This document shows, one piece after another, positions 14,310 through 21,191 of a stretch of DNA of 27,960 bases (its first letter is position 1; each line of letters begins with the position of its first letter). The stretch comes from Flemingiibacterium sp045644145. Its GTDB lineage: Bacteria > Bacillota > Clostridia > Oscillospirales > CAG-272. Location of the stretch: NCBI GenBank assembly GCA_045644145.1, contig JAZRGK010000040.1:1-27960 (forward strand). The letters are read 5' to 3'. The translations under genes were made by a program, and so were the position numbers. The notes beneath the pieces were generated by a model. It was not told where the DNA came from. It ran no database searches and saw only the letters and a list, made by a program, of their open reading frames with translations.

Positions 14310-14609
14310 GTGAAGAAAATATTTATTTCTTTGCTTTTCCTTATCTCAACTCTTATGCTATCTTCCTGTCAGGTTAATTGGTTCGGTAGTCATTTCGATG
14401 TACCATGGTATTTTATAGCTATTCCGGTATTTATCCTGTTTGTCATCTTGTACGTCATTATAATATCAAAAACATACGTTTGTCCAAAATGTAAAACTGA
14501 ATTCAAGCCTAAATGGTATCAGATATATATTACGATCCATTTTAACGATTCTCGCATCGCAAAATGTCCGAATTGCGGGAGAAAAGGATTTTGCAAAACA
14601 AAAGATTAA
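14310..14609 (+). CDS. Small membrane protein with lipobox and zinc ribbon
   Basis: A 99-residue protein. Residues 1-20 form a lipoprotein-type signal with the lipobox LSSC (Cys20), followed by a second hydrophobic stretch at about 33-53 (WYFIAIPVFILFVILYVIII) and a C-terminal CPKC...CPNC zinc ribbon (about 58-92). If the signal is processed, the lipid anchor would lie outside and the zinc ribbon would follow the second helix inside. An uncleaved two-helix protein is equally possible. Start is GTG 14310, behind GAAAGGCGGTGATG. Role unknown. Confidence 0.75.
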   Translation: MKKIFISLLFLISTLMLSSCQVNWFGSHFDVPWYFIAIPVFILFVILYVIIISKTYVCPKCKTEFKPKWYQIYITIHFNDSRIAKCPNCGRKGFCKTKD

Positions 14610-14610
14610 T

Positions 14611-14643
14611 GGCATCTTTTTTGTCAACTCGTGCCAAAAAATT
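14611..14643 (+). repeat. 33-nt repeat, copy 2
   Basis: Same 33-nt unit as 14076-14108, with T instead of C at position 22. Like copy 1 it starts at a stop codon (TAA 14607-14609) and ends in the left arm of a terminator. Confidence 0.75.
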
Positions 14644-14671
14644 CAGAAAGCATCTGCTTTCGGAATTTTTT
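14636..14671 (+). terminator. Terminator of the zinc-ribbon protein gene
   Basis: AAAAAATTC-A-GAAAGCA (14636-14652), loop TC, TGCTTTC-G-GAATTTTTT (14655-14671), with a further T. The same A/G mismatch occurs as in the terminator at 14101. Confidence 0.88.
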
Positions 14672-14676
14672 TATTT

Positions 14677-14823
14677 GTGTCCGCAGGACACAACATCATT
14701 TGACCCAAGGACAACATCATTTCGAGCGAAGCGAGAACATCATTGTCCGCATGCGGACACAAAACGAGGTTGCGACGAGTCGCAAATGATGTGCTTCGCC
14801 CAATGAAGTTGCGCTTCGCGCAA
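14677..14823. repeat. Palindrome-box array, family 2
   Basis: Same design as the array at 12919 but a different box. AACATCATT recurs at 14692, 14713 and 14736, and its complement AAATGATGT at 14784. Between them lie palindromes: GTGTCC-GCA-GGACAC (14677-14691), a degenerate one, CGAGCGAAGCGAG, GTCCGCATGCGGAC (14745-14758), TTGCGAC-GA-GTCGCAA (14770-14785) and TTGCGC-TTC-GCGCAA (14809-14823). It abuts the -35 box of the next gene. No coding content is seen. Confidence 0.8.
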
Positions 14824-14828
14824 ACGGA

Positions 14829-14857
14829 TTGACACACAAGCGTTTTTTTGCTATAAT
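14829..14857 (+). promoter_or_regulatory. Promoter of the 14891 membrane protein gene
   Basis: TTGACA (14829-14834), 17-nt spacer, TATAAT (14852-14857), directly after the palindrome array. Confidence 0.9.
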
Positions 14858-14890
14858 ATGATTAGAGGAACTTAAAAGGAGGACAAATTT

Positions 14891-15739
14891 ATGTCAACAC
14901 CAAACACTTTGTCAAACAGACAAACTTTAGAAACAAAGTACAACCAGTCGCGGTCTAATATATTGCTTGTAGTTGCGTTTACAGTGATAAATCTCATACT
15001 TCTCGTAATCAACAGCAATACATATTTCCTGTTTTCGGCGTTCATTCCGTATATGTTAGGTGATTTTGGAATGATGCTTTGCGGCATGTATCCTGCCGAG
15101 TATTATGGCGAGGACTTTTCGAGTATGGAATTTTTCGTGCCATCCGTTTTTGCGGTGTTCCTGGCTATCGCTTTAATCATTGTGGCGCTGTATCTTATCA
15201 GCTGGATATTTTCCAAGAAGAATAAAGTCGGCTGGATGATTTTTGCATTGGTTATTTTTGTAATCGATACAGTAGGAATGTTGGCGTTCGTGAATTTGGA
15301 TGTGTCGTGGATTATTGATATAGCTTTCCATGCGTGGGTGATAATTTCACTCGCCCTTGGTATAAATGCCGGCGTTAAGCTTAAAAAGCTTCCGGCGGAT
15401 GAAAAAACTGATGTTATCGAAACCGAACCGCTTGCGGAAGCTCAGGAAAGCTTGCAAGATTCAACCGTCATTCGGACTGCTGCCACTGATGTGAAAGCAA
15501 GGATACTGCTTGAAGCTGAAGAGTTGGGTCATACCATCATATACCGCAGAGTGAAAAGAGTCAACGAGCTTGTTGTCGACGGAAATGTATATGATGAAAT
15601 TGAGGCGCTGATTGAAGTAGCGCACACCCTTAAAGCGCAGATCAACGAACATATCATAGAGGTAGGCTTTGACGGTAAAGCGTACAGCTTTTTGAAAATC
15701 GACGGACAGTTGGTTACACGAAAACTAAGATTGTATTAA
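14891..15739 (+). CDS. Hypothetical multi-pass membrane protein
   Basis: A 282-residue protein, not recognised. About five hydrophobic segments are seen (roughly 23-43, 45-66, 81-107, 113-131, 138-159), then a linker rich in acidic residues and a soluble tail of about 90 residues containing ARILLEAEELGHTIIYRRVK and VDGNVYDEIEALIEVAHTLK. The tail looks like a compact alpha-beta domain. The ATG follows a strong AAAAGGAGG site. It has its own promoter and no evident partner. The tail could be a regulatory or ligand-binding domain, but this is only a guess from its layout. Confidence 0.75.
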   Translation: MSTPNTLSNRQTLETKYNQSRSNILLVVAFTVINLILLVINSNTYFLFSAFIPYMLGDFGMMLCGMYPAEYYGEDFSSMEFFVPSVFAVFLAIALIIVALYLISWIFSKKNKVGWMIFALVIFVIDTVGMLAFVNLDVSWIIDIAFHAWVIISLALGINAGVKLKKLPADEKTDVIETEPLAEAQESLQDSTVIRTAATDVKARILLEAEELGHTIIYRRVKRVNELVVDGNVYDEIEALIEVAHTLKAQINEHIIEVGFDGKAYSFLKIDGQLVTRKLRLY

Positions 15740-15830
15740 TAGGTGACTGACGAATTTATCGCCTGTTTAAAGAGCAGATACATTAAGTATAGAGCAAATA
15801 GTTTAAGCAATTTTGCAAAACCTCGCATAG

Positions 15831-15874
15831 AAAAAAGGCAATGGGCTGTTGTGCCGAAGCACAACACCCCATTG
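15831..15874 (-). terminator. Terminator of the yqeG-trmO operon
   Basis: A long stem: CAATGGG-C-TGTTGTGC (15839-15854), loop CGAA, GCACAACA-C-CCCATTG (15859-15874), with one C/C mismatch. On the minus strand it is followed by CCTTTTTT (15836-15831), so it ends trmO transcription; it may also stop the convergent plus-strand gene. Confidence 0.88.
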
Positions 15875-15875
15875 T

Positions 15876-16553
15876 TCATCTTTTCTCCACGGAAATTACC
15901 GTGGCAGCACCGTCTTTTACGGTGAATTTTATCTCATATCCAGCAAAACCAAAACCGAAAATCCGCTCGGAATCCTTTGTCTGCACCGCAGGGCGAGGAT
16001 CTTCCGCAAGTATGGCGAGTGCGGATTCGCGTTTGGCTTCCGGAAGCTTACATAAAAGGAGTTCCGGGAAATCCACGGTAAGCTTCGCCCCGAATTTTTC
16101 TTCGGCGAAACCGCCCGATGCTTCCGGATGACTGTCCGAGTATGGCACATAGGGCTTTATGTCGTAAATGGGTGTGCCGTCAAGCATATCCGCACCGCTG
16201 ACCACGAGAACTGTGCCATCGCTCGGCGTTTTTTCCACGCGAATCAGCTTTACGGAAGAAATCCCTATGGGATTGGGGCGAAAAGGCGAACGAGTGGCGA
16301 ATACCCCCACCCTTGTGTTTCCGCCAAGCCGTGGGGGACGGACGGTAGGCGACCAATCCTCACGCACGGACTCCGAAAACTCCCAAATCAGCCACAGATG
16401 TGACCACTGCTCAATGCCGCGCAAAGCCTCGGGGGTACGGAACTCCGGCTCAAACACTATTCTTGATTCAAGCTTCGAAAGAAGTCCGCTTTGGCGCGGA
16501 ATCCCGAATTTGTCGGGAAAATCTGTGTGAATACGAGCTATTATCTTCATCAT
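15876..16553 (-). CDS. trmO: tRNA (N6-threonylcarbamoyladenosine37-N6)-methyltransferase TrmO
   Basis: A 225-residue protein (E. coli TrmO/YaeB about 235). It has GIEQWSHLWLIWEF near 46-59, the signature FATRSPFRPNPIG at 85-97 and LDGTPIYDIKPYVPYSDS around 124-141. The enzyme uses S-adenosylmethionine to N6-methylate t6A37 in tRNA-Thr decoding ACY codons, working in the cytoplasm. The start ATG (16553-16551) overlaps the TGA of the upstream 52-codon ORF as ATGA, so translation is probably coupled. It is the last gene of the minus-strand operon. Confidence 0.92.
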   Translation of the reverse strand: MMKIIARIHTDFPDKFGIPRQSGLLSKLESRIVFEPEFRTPEALRGIEQWSHLWLIWEFSESVREDWSPTVRPPRLGGNTRVGVFATRSPFRPNPIGISSVKLIRVEKTPSDGTVLVVSGADMLDGTPIYDIKPYVPYSDSHPEASGGFAEEKFGAKLTVDFPELLLCKLPEAKRESALAILAEDPRPAVQTKDSERIFGFGFAGYEIKFTVKDGAATVISVEKR

Positions 16554-16708
16554 ATCAAAGAAAGCCGCTTGAAAGCGTTGTAAATTCCGTTATTGTTTAT
16601 GTGGTCGGTTACCATGTCTGCTTCGGTGGAAATAAGGGAGCTGCCTGTGTGTCCGCATGAGGATGTTATGATTCCGTCAATGTCAAGGAAAAGGTACTTT
16701 ACGCTCAT
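16550..16708 (-). CDS. Small ORF of 52 residues, ATGA-coupled at both ends
   Basis: An open frame missed by a 60-residue cut-off. ATG at 16708-16706 overlaps the aroQ stop TGA (16707-16705), and its own TGA (16552-16550) overlaps the trmO ATG, so both junctions are ATGA. The protein begins MSVKYLFLDIDGIITSS, resembling motif I of HAD phosphatases but with Ile where the motif has Thr or Val, and ends HINNNGIYNAFKRLSLI. It lacks the other HAD motifs, so it is either a genuine small protein or the remnant of a HAD hydrolase kept because it relays ribosomes. Function unknown. Confidence 0.6.
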   Translation of the reverse strand: MSVKYLFLDIDGIITSSCGHTGSSLISTEADMVTDHINNNGIYNAFKRLSLI

Positions 16709-17157
16709 TTTTTCTTGTTGACCGCATCAATAGCCGCAAACAGACCGAGGATATAACTGTACCAGCCGAAACCGCATATCTGTCCCACACATACGGGTGT
16801 GATTACAGATTCATGCCGGAAGGCTTCTCTTGCGTGGATGTTGGACATGTGTATCTCAACGACCGGAAGCTTTATGGCGGAAATAGCATCGCGGATGGCG
16901 TAGGAATAATGTGTATATGCTCCGGCGTTGATAAGTATAGCATCAATGCCGCCGTTCACCGCCGCACGGGATGCGTGCAGACGGTCAATGATCGCGCCCT
17001 CGTGGTTGGACTGGAAAAACTCAATCTCTGCGCCAAGCTTTTTTGCTTCTTCGGTTATGCGTGCGTTGATAACGTCCAGCGTTTCTGTACCGTAATGTCC
17101 CGTTTCCCGCTCGCCGGTAAGATTGAGGTTAGGACCGTTTATTACAAGAATTTTCAT
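16705..17157 (-). CDS. aroQ: 3-dehydroquinate dehydratase, type II
   Basis: A 150-residue flavodoxin-like dodecameric enzyme that dehydrates 3-dehydroquinate to 3-dehydroshikimate in the shikimate pathway. It has the family opening INGPNLNLTGERE, the catalytic Tyr22 in GHYGTETL, LINAGAYTHYSYAIRD, and EIHMSNIHAREAFRHESV with catalytic His103 and binding Arg residues. The start ATG overlaps the upstream gene's TGA as ATGA. It follows aroE by one gene, so two consecutive shikimate enzymes are made from one transcript. Confidence 0.95.
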   Translation of the reverse strand: MKILVINGPNLNLTGERETGHYGTETLDVINARITEEAKKLGAEIEFFQSNHEGAIIDRLHASRAAVNGGIDAILINAGAYTHYSYAIRDAISAIKLPVVEIHMSNIHAREAFRHESVITPVCVGQICGFGWYSYILGLFAAIDAVNKKK

Positions 17158-18056
17158 AGCTGTTGTCCCCTTATCCTGTTATAATATTCTTTCATCGCCA
17201 GCGCATCTTCGGTCTGCATGCCTGCGGATTCGCTTATGATGCGCGGCGATACATTTTCTTTGACTATAGCTTCCATGAGCGGCTCAAAAGGCGGCTCAAA
17301 GCCCTCATCGGAGAAGTTTACATGGCGTTTTTCGCCTTGCTTTGTGTATTCTATCTTTGAAAAATGGCAGTGGAGCGTTTCGGCGTACTCCGCCCCGATG
17401 TTGTTGGCGATTCTGTCAAACACCGCGCGGTAATCGTCGGCGGTCATGAAAACTCCGCCGGTGGGTGTCTCGGTAATGCCGTCGAAAACCCCGCTTTCGG
17501 AGCGGCCGCGGCAGTTGAGATGACCGAAATCTACAATAGGGCAAAGGCTCTTATGAATCTTGCATAGTGTCAGCACTTCGGCAAGGGTGCCAAGCTGATT
17601 TAATTTGCCCATGGTTTCAAGTCCGATGCGGATATTTGTGTCGCCTATGTTTTCAAAAAGCTTATAAAGCGTATCGGAAGCGTATTCCATTGCCTGCTCG
17701 CGGCTGATTTTCGCCGCACTGCCGGTGTGAACAACGATAGTGTCAGCGCCAAGACATTCTGCCGCCCATAGGCTTTTCTTGATATATTCGATGGAGTTGA
17801 GCCTTTTTTCAAGCTCTACGCTTGAAAGCGATATGAAGTACGGCGCGTGCAGGGACATGAGGATATTATTCTTCTTAGCTTCCTCGCCTACCTTGCGCAT
17901 GGAGACCTCACCTGCTACGAACCCTCTGCCTGCCTGATATTCGTAGGCATCCACACCGCGCTCCGCAAGCCAAAGAGGGGCTTCGTGGGTGTGCTTTTTG
18001 CCGCTTTCAAAGAAGCTGTCAGAGCTTCCGGCAACGCCGAATTTTGCGTTTGACAT
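17154..18056 (-). CDS. Endonuclease IV-like TIM barrel protein
   Basis: A 300-residue xylose isomerase-like TIM barrel in the AP endonuclease 2 family. Metal ligands equivalent to those of E. coli endonuclease IV are visible: His70 (SLHAPYFISLSS), His110 (VVHTGS), Glu147 (GLETMG), Asp176 and His179 (VDFGHLN), His231, His245 in GEKRHVNF and Glu276 (ISESAG). The Asp before Arg-His in E. coli Nfo is Lys243 here, a feature I associate with a separate archaeal/clostridial group whose DNA substrate is not established. Given its place between aroE and aroQ, 3-dehydroshikimate dehydratase (another TIM barrel) was considered, but the Nfo-like ligand set fits better. It starts after AAAGGAA. Confidence 0.75.
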   Translation of the reverse strand: MSNAKFGVAGSSDSFFESGKKHTHEAPLWLAERGVDAYEYQAGRGFVAGEVSMRKVGEEAKKNNILMSLHAPYFISLSSVELEKRLNSIEYIKKSLWAAECLGADTIVVHTGSAAKISREQAMEYASDTLYKLFENIGDTNIRIGLETMGKLNQLGTLAEVLTLCKIHKSLCPIVDFGHLNCRGRSESGVFDGITETPTGGVFMTADDYRAVFDRIANNIGAEYAETLHCHFSKIEYTKQGEKRHVNFSDEGFEPPFEPLMEAIVKENVSPRIISESAGMQTEDALAMKEYYNRIRGQQL

Positions 18057-18079
18057 AATTACGGTATTCCTTTCCGTGT

Positions 18080-18940
18080 TTATTTTATCGCATCAAATGC
18101 GCGGGAGCATGCATGCTCATCGGGTAATACGCCTGACCATTTTTCAAATGCCGCCGCCCCCTGATAGACGAGCATCCAAAGACCGCTCATTGTGCGAATG
18201 CCTCGCGCTTCTGCAATGCGAAGCAGTGCGGTTTCAAGAGGGTTGTATACAGCATCTATAACCAAAGCATGTGCCGGAAGCGCAGCTACAAAGGACAGTG
18301 ATTTAAATTCCGCACTGTCCTTCATTCCAAGTGAGGTGCAGTTTATAAGAATATCACATTCAGCCGCCGCCATACAGAGAGAAGGCTCATCCGCAAGCGG
18401 TAAGCACCGGCATCCGCCGCCAAGCATGGCATCGAGCGCATATGCGCCCTCAAGTGTTCGGTTCAGAACGGTAAGCTGTGCGCCGGCATTTTTTAGGGAA
18501 AGCGCCGCTGAGCGTGCCGCACCGCCTGCGCCGAGCAGGACTGCGTTTTTGCCCATTATCGCTTCCGTAGGGGAGGTATTCATATTACCAAGTCCGCGGC
18601 GTACGGTTAAAAGAATTCCCATGCCGTCGGTGGTGTCACAGTGAAATTTGCCGTCCCGTATACTAACAGTATTGACCGACTGCAGAATCCGCGCTTCGTC
18701 GGTGAGAACATCCGCCAAAGCCGCCATGTCGGTTTTTAACGGCATTGTACAGTTGAAGCCGTCATAGCCTTCGGCACGGAGCCTGCCCACGGTAGCTTTC
18801 AGGGAATTTCTGTCGGTTTCTATGCGCTCGTAGGAAAAATTCCCGATGCCGCAATCACCTGCGAAAGAAGCCTGAAGCTTCGGTGAACGGCTGTGGGCTA
18901 TTGGAGTGCCGAGAACGGCAAGTTTCAATTTTTTTACCAT
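18080..18940 (-). CDS. aroE: Shikimate dehydrogenase
   Basis: A 286-residue NADPH enzyme that reduces 3-dehydroshikimate to shikimate. N-terminal substrate domain: LGTPIAHSRSPKLQ (shikimate-binding Ser pair), NCTMPLKTDM with catalytic Lys69, DTTDGMG with Asp105. C-terminal Rossmann domain: LLGAGGAARSAALSL and LNRT, which suits NADP binding. The stop of the upstream gene is one nt before the ATG. The yqeG-aroE neighbourhood is also known in B. subtilis (yqeG-yqeH-aroE); the GTPase gene yqeH is absent here. Confidence 0.95.
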   Translation of the reverse strand: MVKKLKLAVLGTPIAHSRSPKLQASFAGDCGIGNFSYERIETDRNSLKATVGRLRAEGYDGFNCTMPLKTDMAALADVLTDEARILQSVNTVSIRDGKFHCDTTDGMGILLTVRRGLGNMNTSPTEAIMGKNAVLLGAGGAARSAALSLKNAGAQLTVLNRTLEGAYALDAMLGGGCRCLPLADEPSLCMAAAECDILINCTSLGMKDSAEFKSLSFVAALPAHALVIDAVYNPLETALLRIAEARGIRTMSGLWMLVYQGAAAFEKWSGVLPDEHACSRAFDAIK

Positions 18941-18941
18941 G

Positions 18942-19427
18942 TTATTTCACATCCTCCGGCTTGTCTGCAAGTACATTTGGAGCAGGTACGGTCGGTTTCT
19001 TCACAAGAACGTTTAACGGTATCTGACCGGAAGGTGTAAGTGGGATCTTTTTTACGTTAGCTCCCTGAATGCGAGGATCGTTTTTCTGAACTATTCTGAT
19101 TTTATAGGTCTTCATCATGTCGGCGATGCCCTGACCGATCTCATCCACCGAAAAGTCAGCCGCCTCAAGCTCGGAGTCTGAAAGCTCGGAAAGATGGGCG
19201 TAAAAATCAAGTGCAACTGCCGCATATACGGGCATTTTTATATCCAGCACGTCAAAAAGAAGATTTTCAGCCTCATTTATACGGCGTTCATCCACAAGCT
19301 CTCGCACTCTTTTTAATACGATACCTGGCTCGCTGTCACTTGGGATTGCACCGTCGGGGATTATGGGTGATTCCTTACGGAACATCATAGCGGCAAGCAT
19401 TTTTGTAAGATTGTAGTATTTTGTCAT
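18942..19427 (-). CDS. DUF6483-like protein
   Basis: A 161-residue soluble protein. The N-terminal half is helical with LVDERRINEAENLLFDVLD, a TPR-like helix pair I associate with DUF6483 in Clostridia; the C-terminal part is Pro-rich (IPLTPSGQIPLN, TVPAPNVL) and likely disordered. No enzyme motif is seen. The ATG follows CGAGGAAA, 15 nt after yqeG. Co-transcribed with yqeG and aroE. The DUF label rests on memory of the pattern. Confidence 0.65.
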   Translation of the reverse strand: MTKYYNLTKMLAAMMFRKESPIIPDGAIPSDSEPGIVLKRVRELVDERRINEAENLLFDVLDIKMPVYAAVALDFYAHLSELSDSELEAADFSVDEIGQGIADMMKTYKIRIVQKNDPRIQGANVKKIPLTPSGQIPLNVLVKKPTVPAPNVLADKPEDVK

Positions 19428-19442
19428 AACGGATTTCCTCGT

Positions 19443-19946
19443 TTAATGGGTGTTTTTCTTATAATATATCCGAAGAAACGGCTTTTCAAGCAGACGCTTG
19501 GTCTTAAAAAACAGTGTGGTCTTATCTTTTATTGGCGGAACTAAAAATGCACGCATACCTGCCCGTTTTCCGGCTAAAACATCGGTGAAAAGCTGATCGC
19601 CCACACATGCGGTGTTTGATATATCCGTCCCCATATGAGTCATTGCTTTGCGCAGATATCTGAGTGAGGGCTTCCTTGCATCAGCATGGAAATAGCAGTC
19701 AAGCCCTTCGCAGAAGCTTTCCACACGGGGCGCATGATTGTTGGACACAAACGCCGTTCCGATGCCTGCCGCGTGCATAGCAGAGAGCCAATCTGACACA
19801 GTTTTTGTGGGCTTCGGATCGTCGTATGTAACTAAAGTATTGTCGATGTCAAGTATAAGCGCATGTATCCCCTCGCTAAGCAATGCTTCGGGGGTGATTT
19901 CGTAAATATTATTATATATTCTTGTTGGGAGAAGCTTTGAAAACAA
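19443..19946 (-). CDS. yqeG: YqeG family HAD phosphatase (TTG start)
   Basis: A 167-residue HAD-IIIA-type phosphatase: motif I ALILDIDNTLVTYD, motif II with FVSNNH, and a later GDQLFTDVLAGKRAG block with the acidic motif and Lys87-type region (RKPSLRYLRKA). The family is widespread in Firmicutes; its physiological substrate is uncertain, though close relatives are phosphatidylglycerophosphate phosphatases. The frame stays open upstream to an ATG at 20057, but that stretch covers the promoter and CDF-gene terminator. TTG 19946 lies eight nt after GGAGG and opens MFSKLLPTRIYNNIYEI, the usual YqeG N-terminus. First gene of a seven-gene operon ending at trmO. Confidence 0.85.
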   Translation of the reverse strand: MFSKLLPTRIYNNIYEITPEALLSEGIHALILDIDNTLVTYDDPKPTKTVSDWLSAMHAAGIGTAFVSNNHAPRVESFCEGLDCYFHADARKPSLRYLRKAMTHMGTDISNTACVGDQLFTDVLAGKRAGMRAFLVPPIKDKTTLFFKTKRLLEKPFLRIYYKKNTH

Positions 19947-19977
19947 ATCTGTATCCTCCGTTTGTATATATATTTTT

Positions 19978-20006
19978 ATTCTATCACATTCTGCGCTTCG
20001 TGGCAA
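19978..20006 (-). promoter_or_regulatory. Promoter of the yqeG-trmO operon
   Basis: On the minus strand, TTGCCA (20006-20001), 17-nt spacer, TAGAAT (19983-19978), about 30 nt before the TTG start at 19946. It supports the short start of yqeG. Confidence 0.75.
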
Positions 20007-20040
20007 GTAGTTTTTGTAAACAATTATAGGAATAAACATA

Positions 20041-20068
20041 GAAACGGCGGTTTTCAAACCGCCGTTTC
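20041..20068. terminator. Hairpin after the CDF transporter
   Basis: A perfect 13-bp stem GAAACGGCGGTTT (20041-20053) with its complement (20056-20068) and a two-base loop. The flanking T run on the minus strand is weak (TTTCTATGTTT), so termination efficiency is uncertain. Confidence 0.65.
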
Positions 20069-20077
20069 TATGTTGTG

Positions 20078-20977
20078 CTATTTCTTGCAGGGATTGACGT
20101 GAACCATGATGTGCTTTACATTTGGGAACGTAGTTTCGATATCGTTGTGCACGTCATAAGCAATAGCGTGAGCTTCTTCAAGGGTACATGAGCCGTTTGC
20201 ACTTATTTCGATATCAACATATATTTTACTTGCGAAAATTCTGGTTTTGAGAAGATCAATGCCAATCACGTCCTTATTGCGGAGAACACATTCAGCGAGC
20301 CGCTTTTCTGTTTCTTCATCGCAGGCGCGGTCTACCATTTTGTTTATAGCATCCATGAAAATATCGTATGCCGCTTTTGCGATAAATACGAAAATCACTA
20401 TACTTGCAAGTGGGTCCATTATGGGGAAACCCAACATTGCCCCGCCTATTCCTATAAGTGCCCCAACCGAGGACATGGCGTCTGACCTATGGTGCCACGC
20501 GTCCGCCATCAGCGCACCTGAATCGAGGCGCTTTGCGTAGTGACGTGTATACCAATACATGGCTTCTTTAACGACTATGGATACAAGCGCTGCCACAAGT
20601 GCGGCAGTACCGGGAACCTTCAGCTCTGCAGATTCTCCCCAAATGATACTCTTAGCCGCATCAATACCGATTCCAAAACCGGTGAACAAGAGTATTACAG
20701 CAAGTATGATCGCCGCCGCACATTCAATGCGTTCATGGCCGTATGGATGCTCTCTGTCCGCTTCCTTTGCGGAAAGGCGGATGCCTATCATCACCACAAC
20801 CGTGCTGAAAACATCCGAAGCGGAATGTATGGCATCGCTTACCATGGCGCTTGAATTTGCAACGATTCCGCAGACAAGCTTGCCAAGGGAAAGTATTATG
20901 TTTACTATTATGGTTAATACCGATACACGGTTTGCCGTGGTGGTGTAATCTGTGCTTCCGGTGAATTTACGGTTCAT
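20078..20977 (-). CDS. Cation diffusion facilitator transporter
   Basis: A 299-residue membrane antiporter exporting a divalent metal in exchange for protons. Six hydrophobic segments are followed by a cytoplasmic domain with the IDLLKTRIFASKIYVDIEISA fold and a C-terminal HVNP. Metal-site signatures are DAIHSASD in TM2 and DAWHHRSDA in TM5, both containing an H-x3-D pattern, which suggests Zn, Co or Ni rather than the D-x3-D type usually linked to Mn; the metal is not certain. The ATG follows GAGGAG by nine nt. It is preceded by a structured leader with an intrinsic terminator, indicating transcript-level control. Confidence 0.9.
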   Translation of the reverse strand: MNRKFTGSTDYTTTANRVSVLTIIVNIILSLGKLVCGIVANSSAMVSDAIHSASDVFSTVVVMIGIRLSAKEADREHPYGHERIECAAAIILAVILLFTGFGIGIDAAKSIIWGESAELKVPGTAALVAALVSIVVKEAMYWYTRHYAKRLDSGALMADAWHHRSDAMSSVGALIGIGGAMLGFPIMDPLASIVIFVFIAKAAYDIFMDAINKMVDRACDEETEKRLAECVLRNKDVIGIDLLKTRIFASKIYVDIEISANGSCTLEEAHAIAYDVHNDIETTFPNVKHIMVHVNPCKK

Positions 20978-21052
20978 TGTGATTTTACTCCTCAGAAATA
21001 TTTAAGTATAATATGCAGTGCTTGATTCCTGCGGAGTTAAAAAACTAAAACA

Positions 21053-21096
21053 AAAAATCCACAGGTCAGTATTATGGTTTACTGTCCCGTGGATTT
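21053..21096 (-). terminator. Terminator inside the CDF leader
   Basis: On the minus strand: AAATCCACGGGACAGTA, loop of eight, TACTGACCTGTGGATTT, giving 17 pairs with one wobble and one mismatch, then TTTTTGTTTT. It lies between the promoter and the transporter gene, so readthrough must be controlled. Confidence 0.9.
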
Positions 21097-21185
21097 ATAT
21101 TCCACTGTCACTTTTGTGACCCGACTCCACGGCTGTGCCGCGGTCTGCTCAGTTTGTACTGTAGATGATATGCAGTGCAAAGAGT
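21053..21185 (-). ncRNA. Structured leader RNA (possible metal riboswitch or attenuator)
   Basis: Transcribed from the promoter at 21192-21220. The minus-strand order is: CCGCGGC-ACA-GCCGTGG (21143-21127), GTCAC-AAAA-GTGAC (21120-21107), GTGGA-ATATAAA-TCCAC (21105-21089), then the terminator. The third hairpin shares its TCCAC arm with the left arm of the terminator, so they exclude each other, as in attenuation. GCACTGCATAT occurs twice on the minus strand, at 21178-21168 in the leader and at 21021-21011 just before the gene. I do not recognise a named class: neither yybP-ykoY nor NiCo hallmarks are evident. It could also be an independent small RNA of about 130 nt. Confidence 0.6.
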
Positions 21186-21191
21186 ACACAT

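Noticed and set aside
15743..15925. 60-codon plus-strand frame after the membrane protein
   Set aside because: GTG start in a terminator region; it runs through the trmO terminator hairpin and into trmO.
17154..18056. 3-dehydroshikimate dehydratase
   Set aside because: The aroE-aroQ context suggests it, but the His/Glu/Asp ligand set and VDFGHLN/GEKRH motifs match endonuclease IV-like barrels better.
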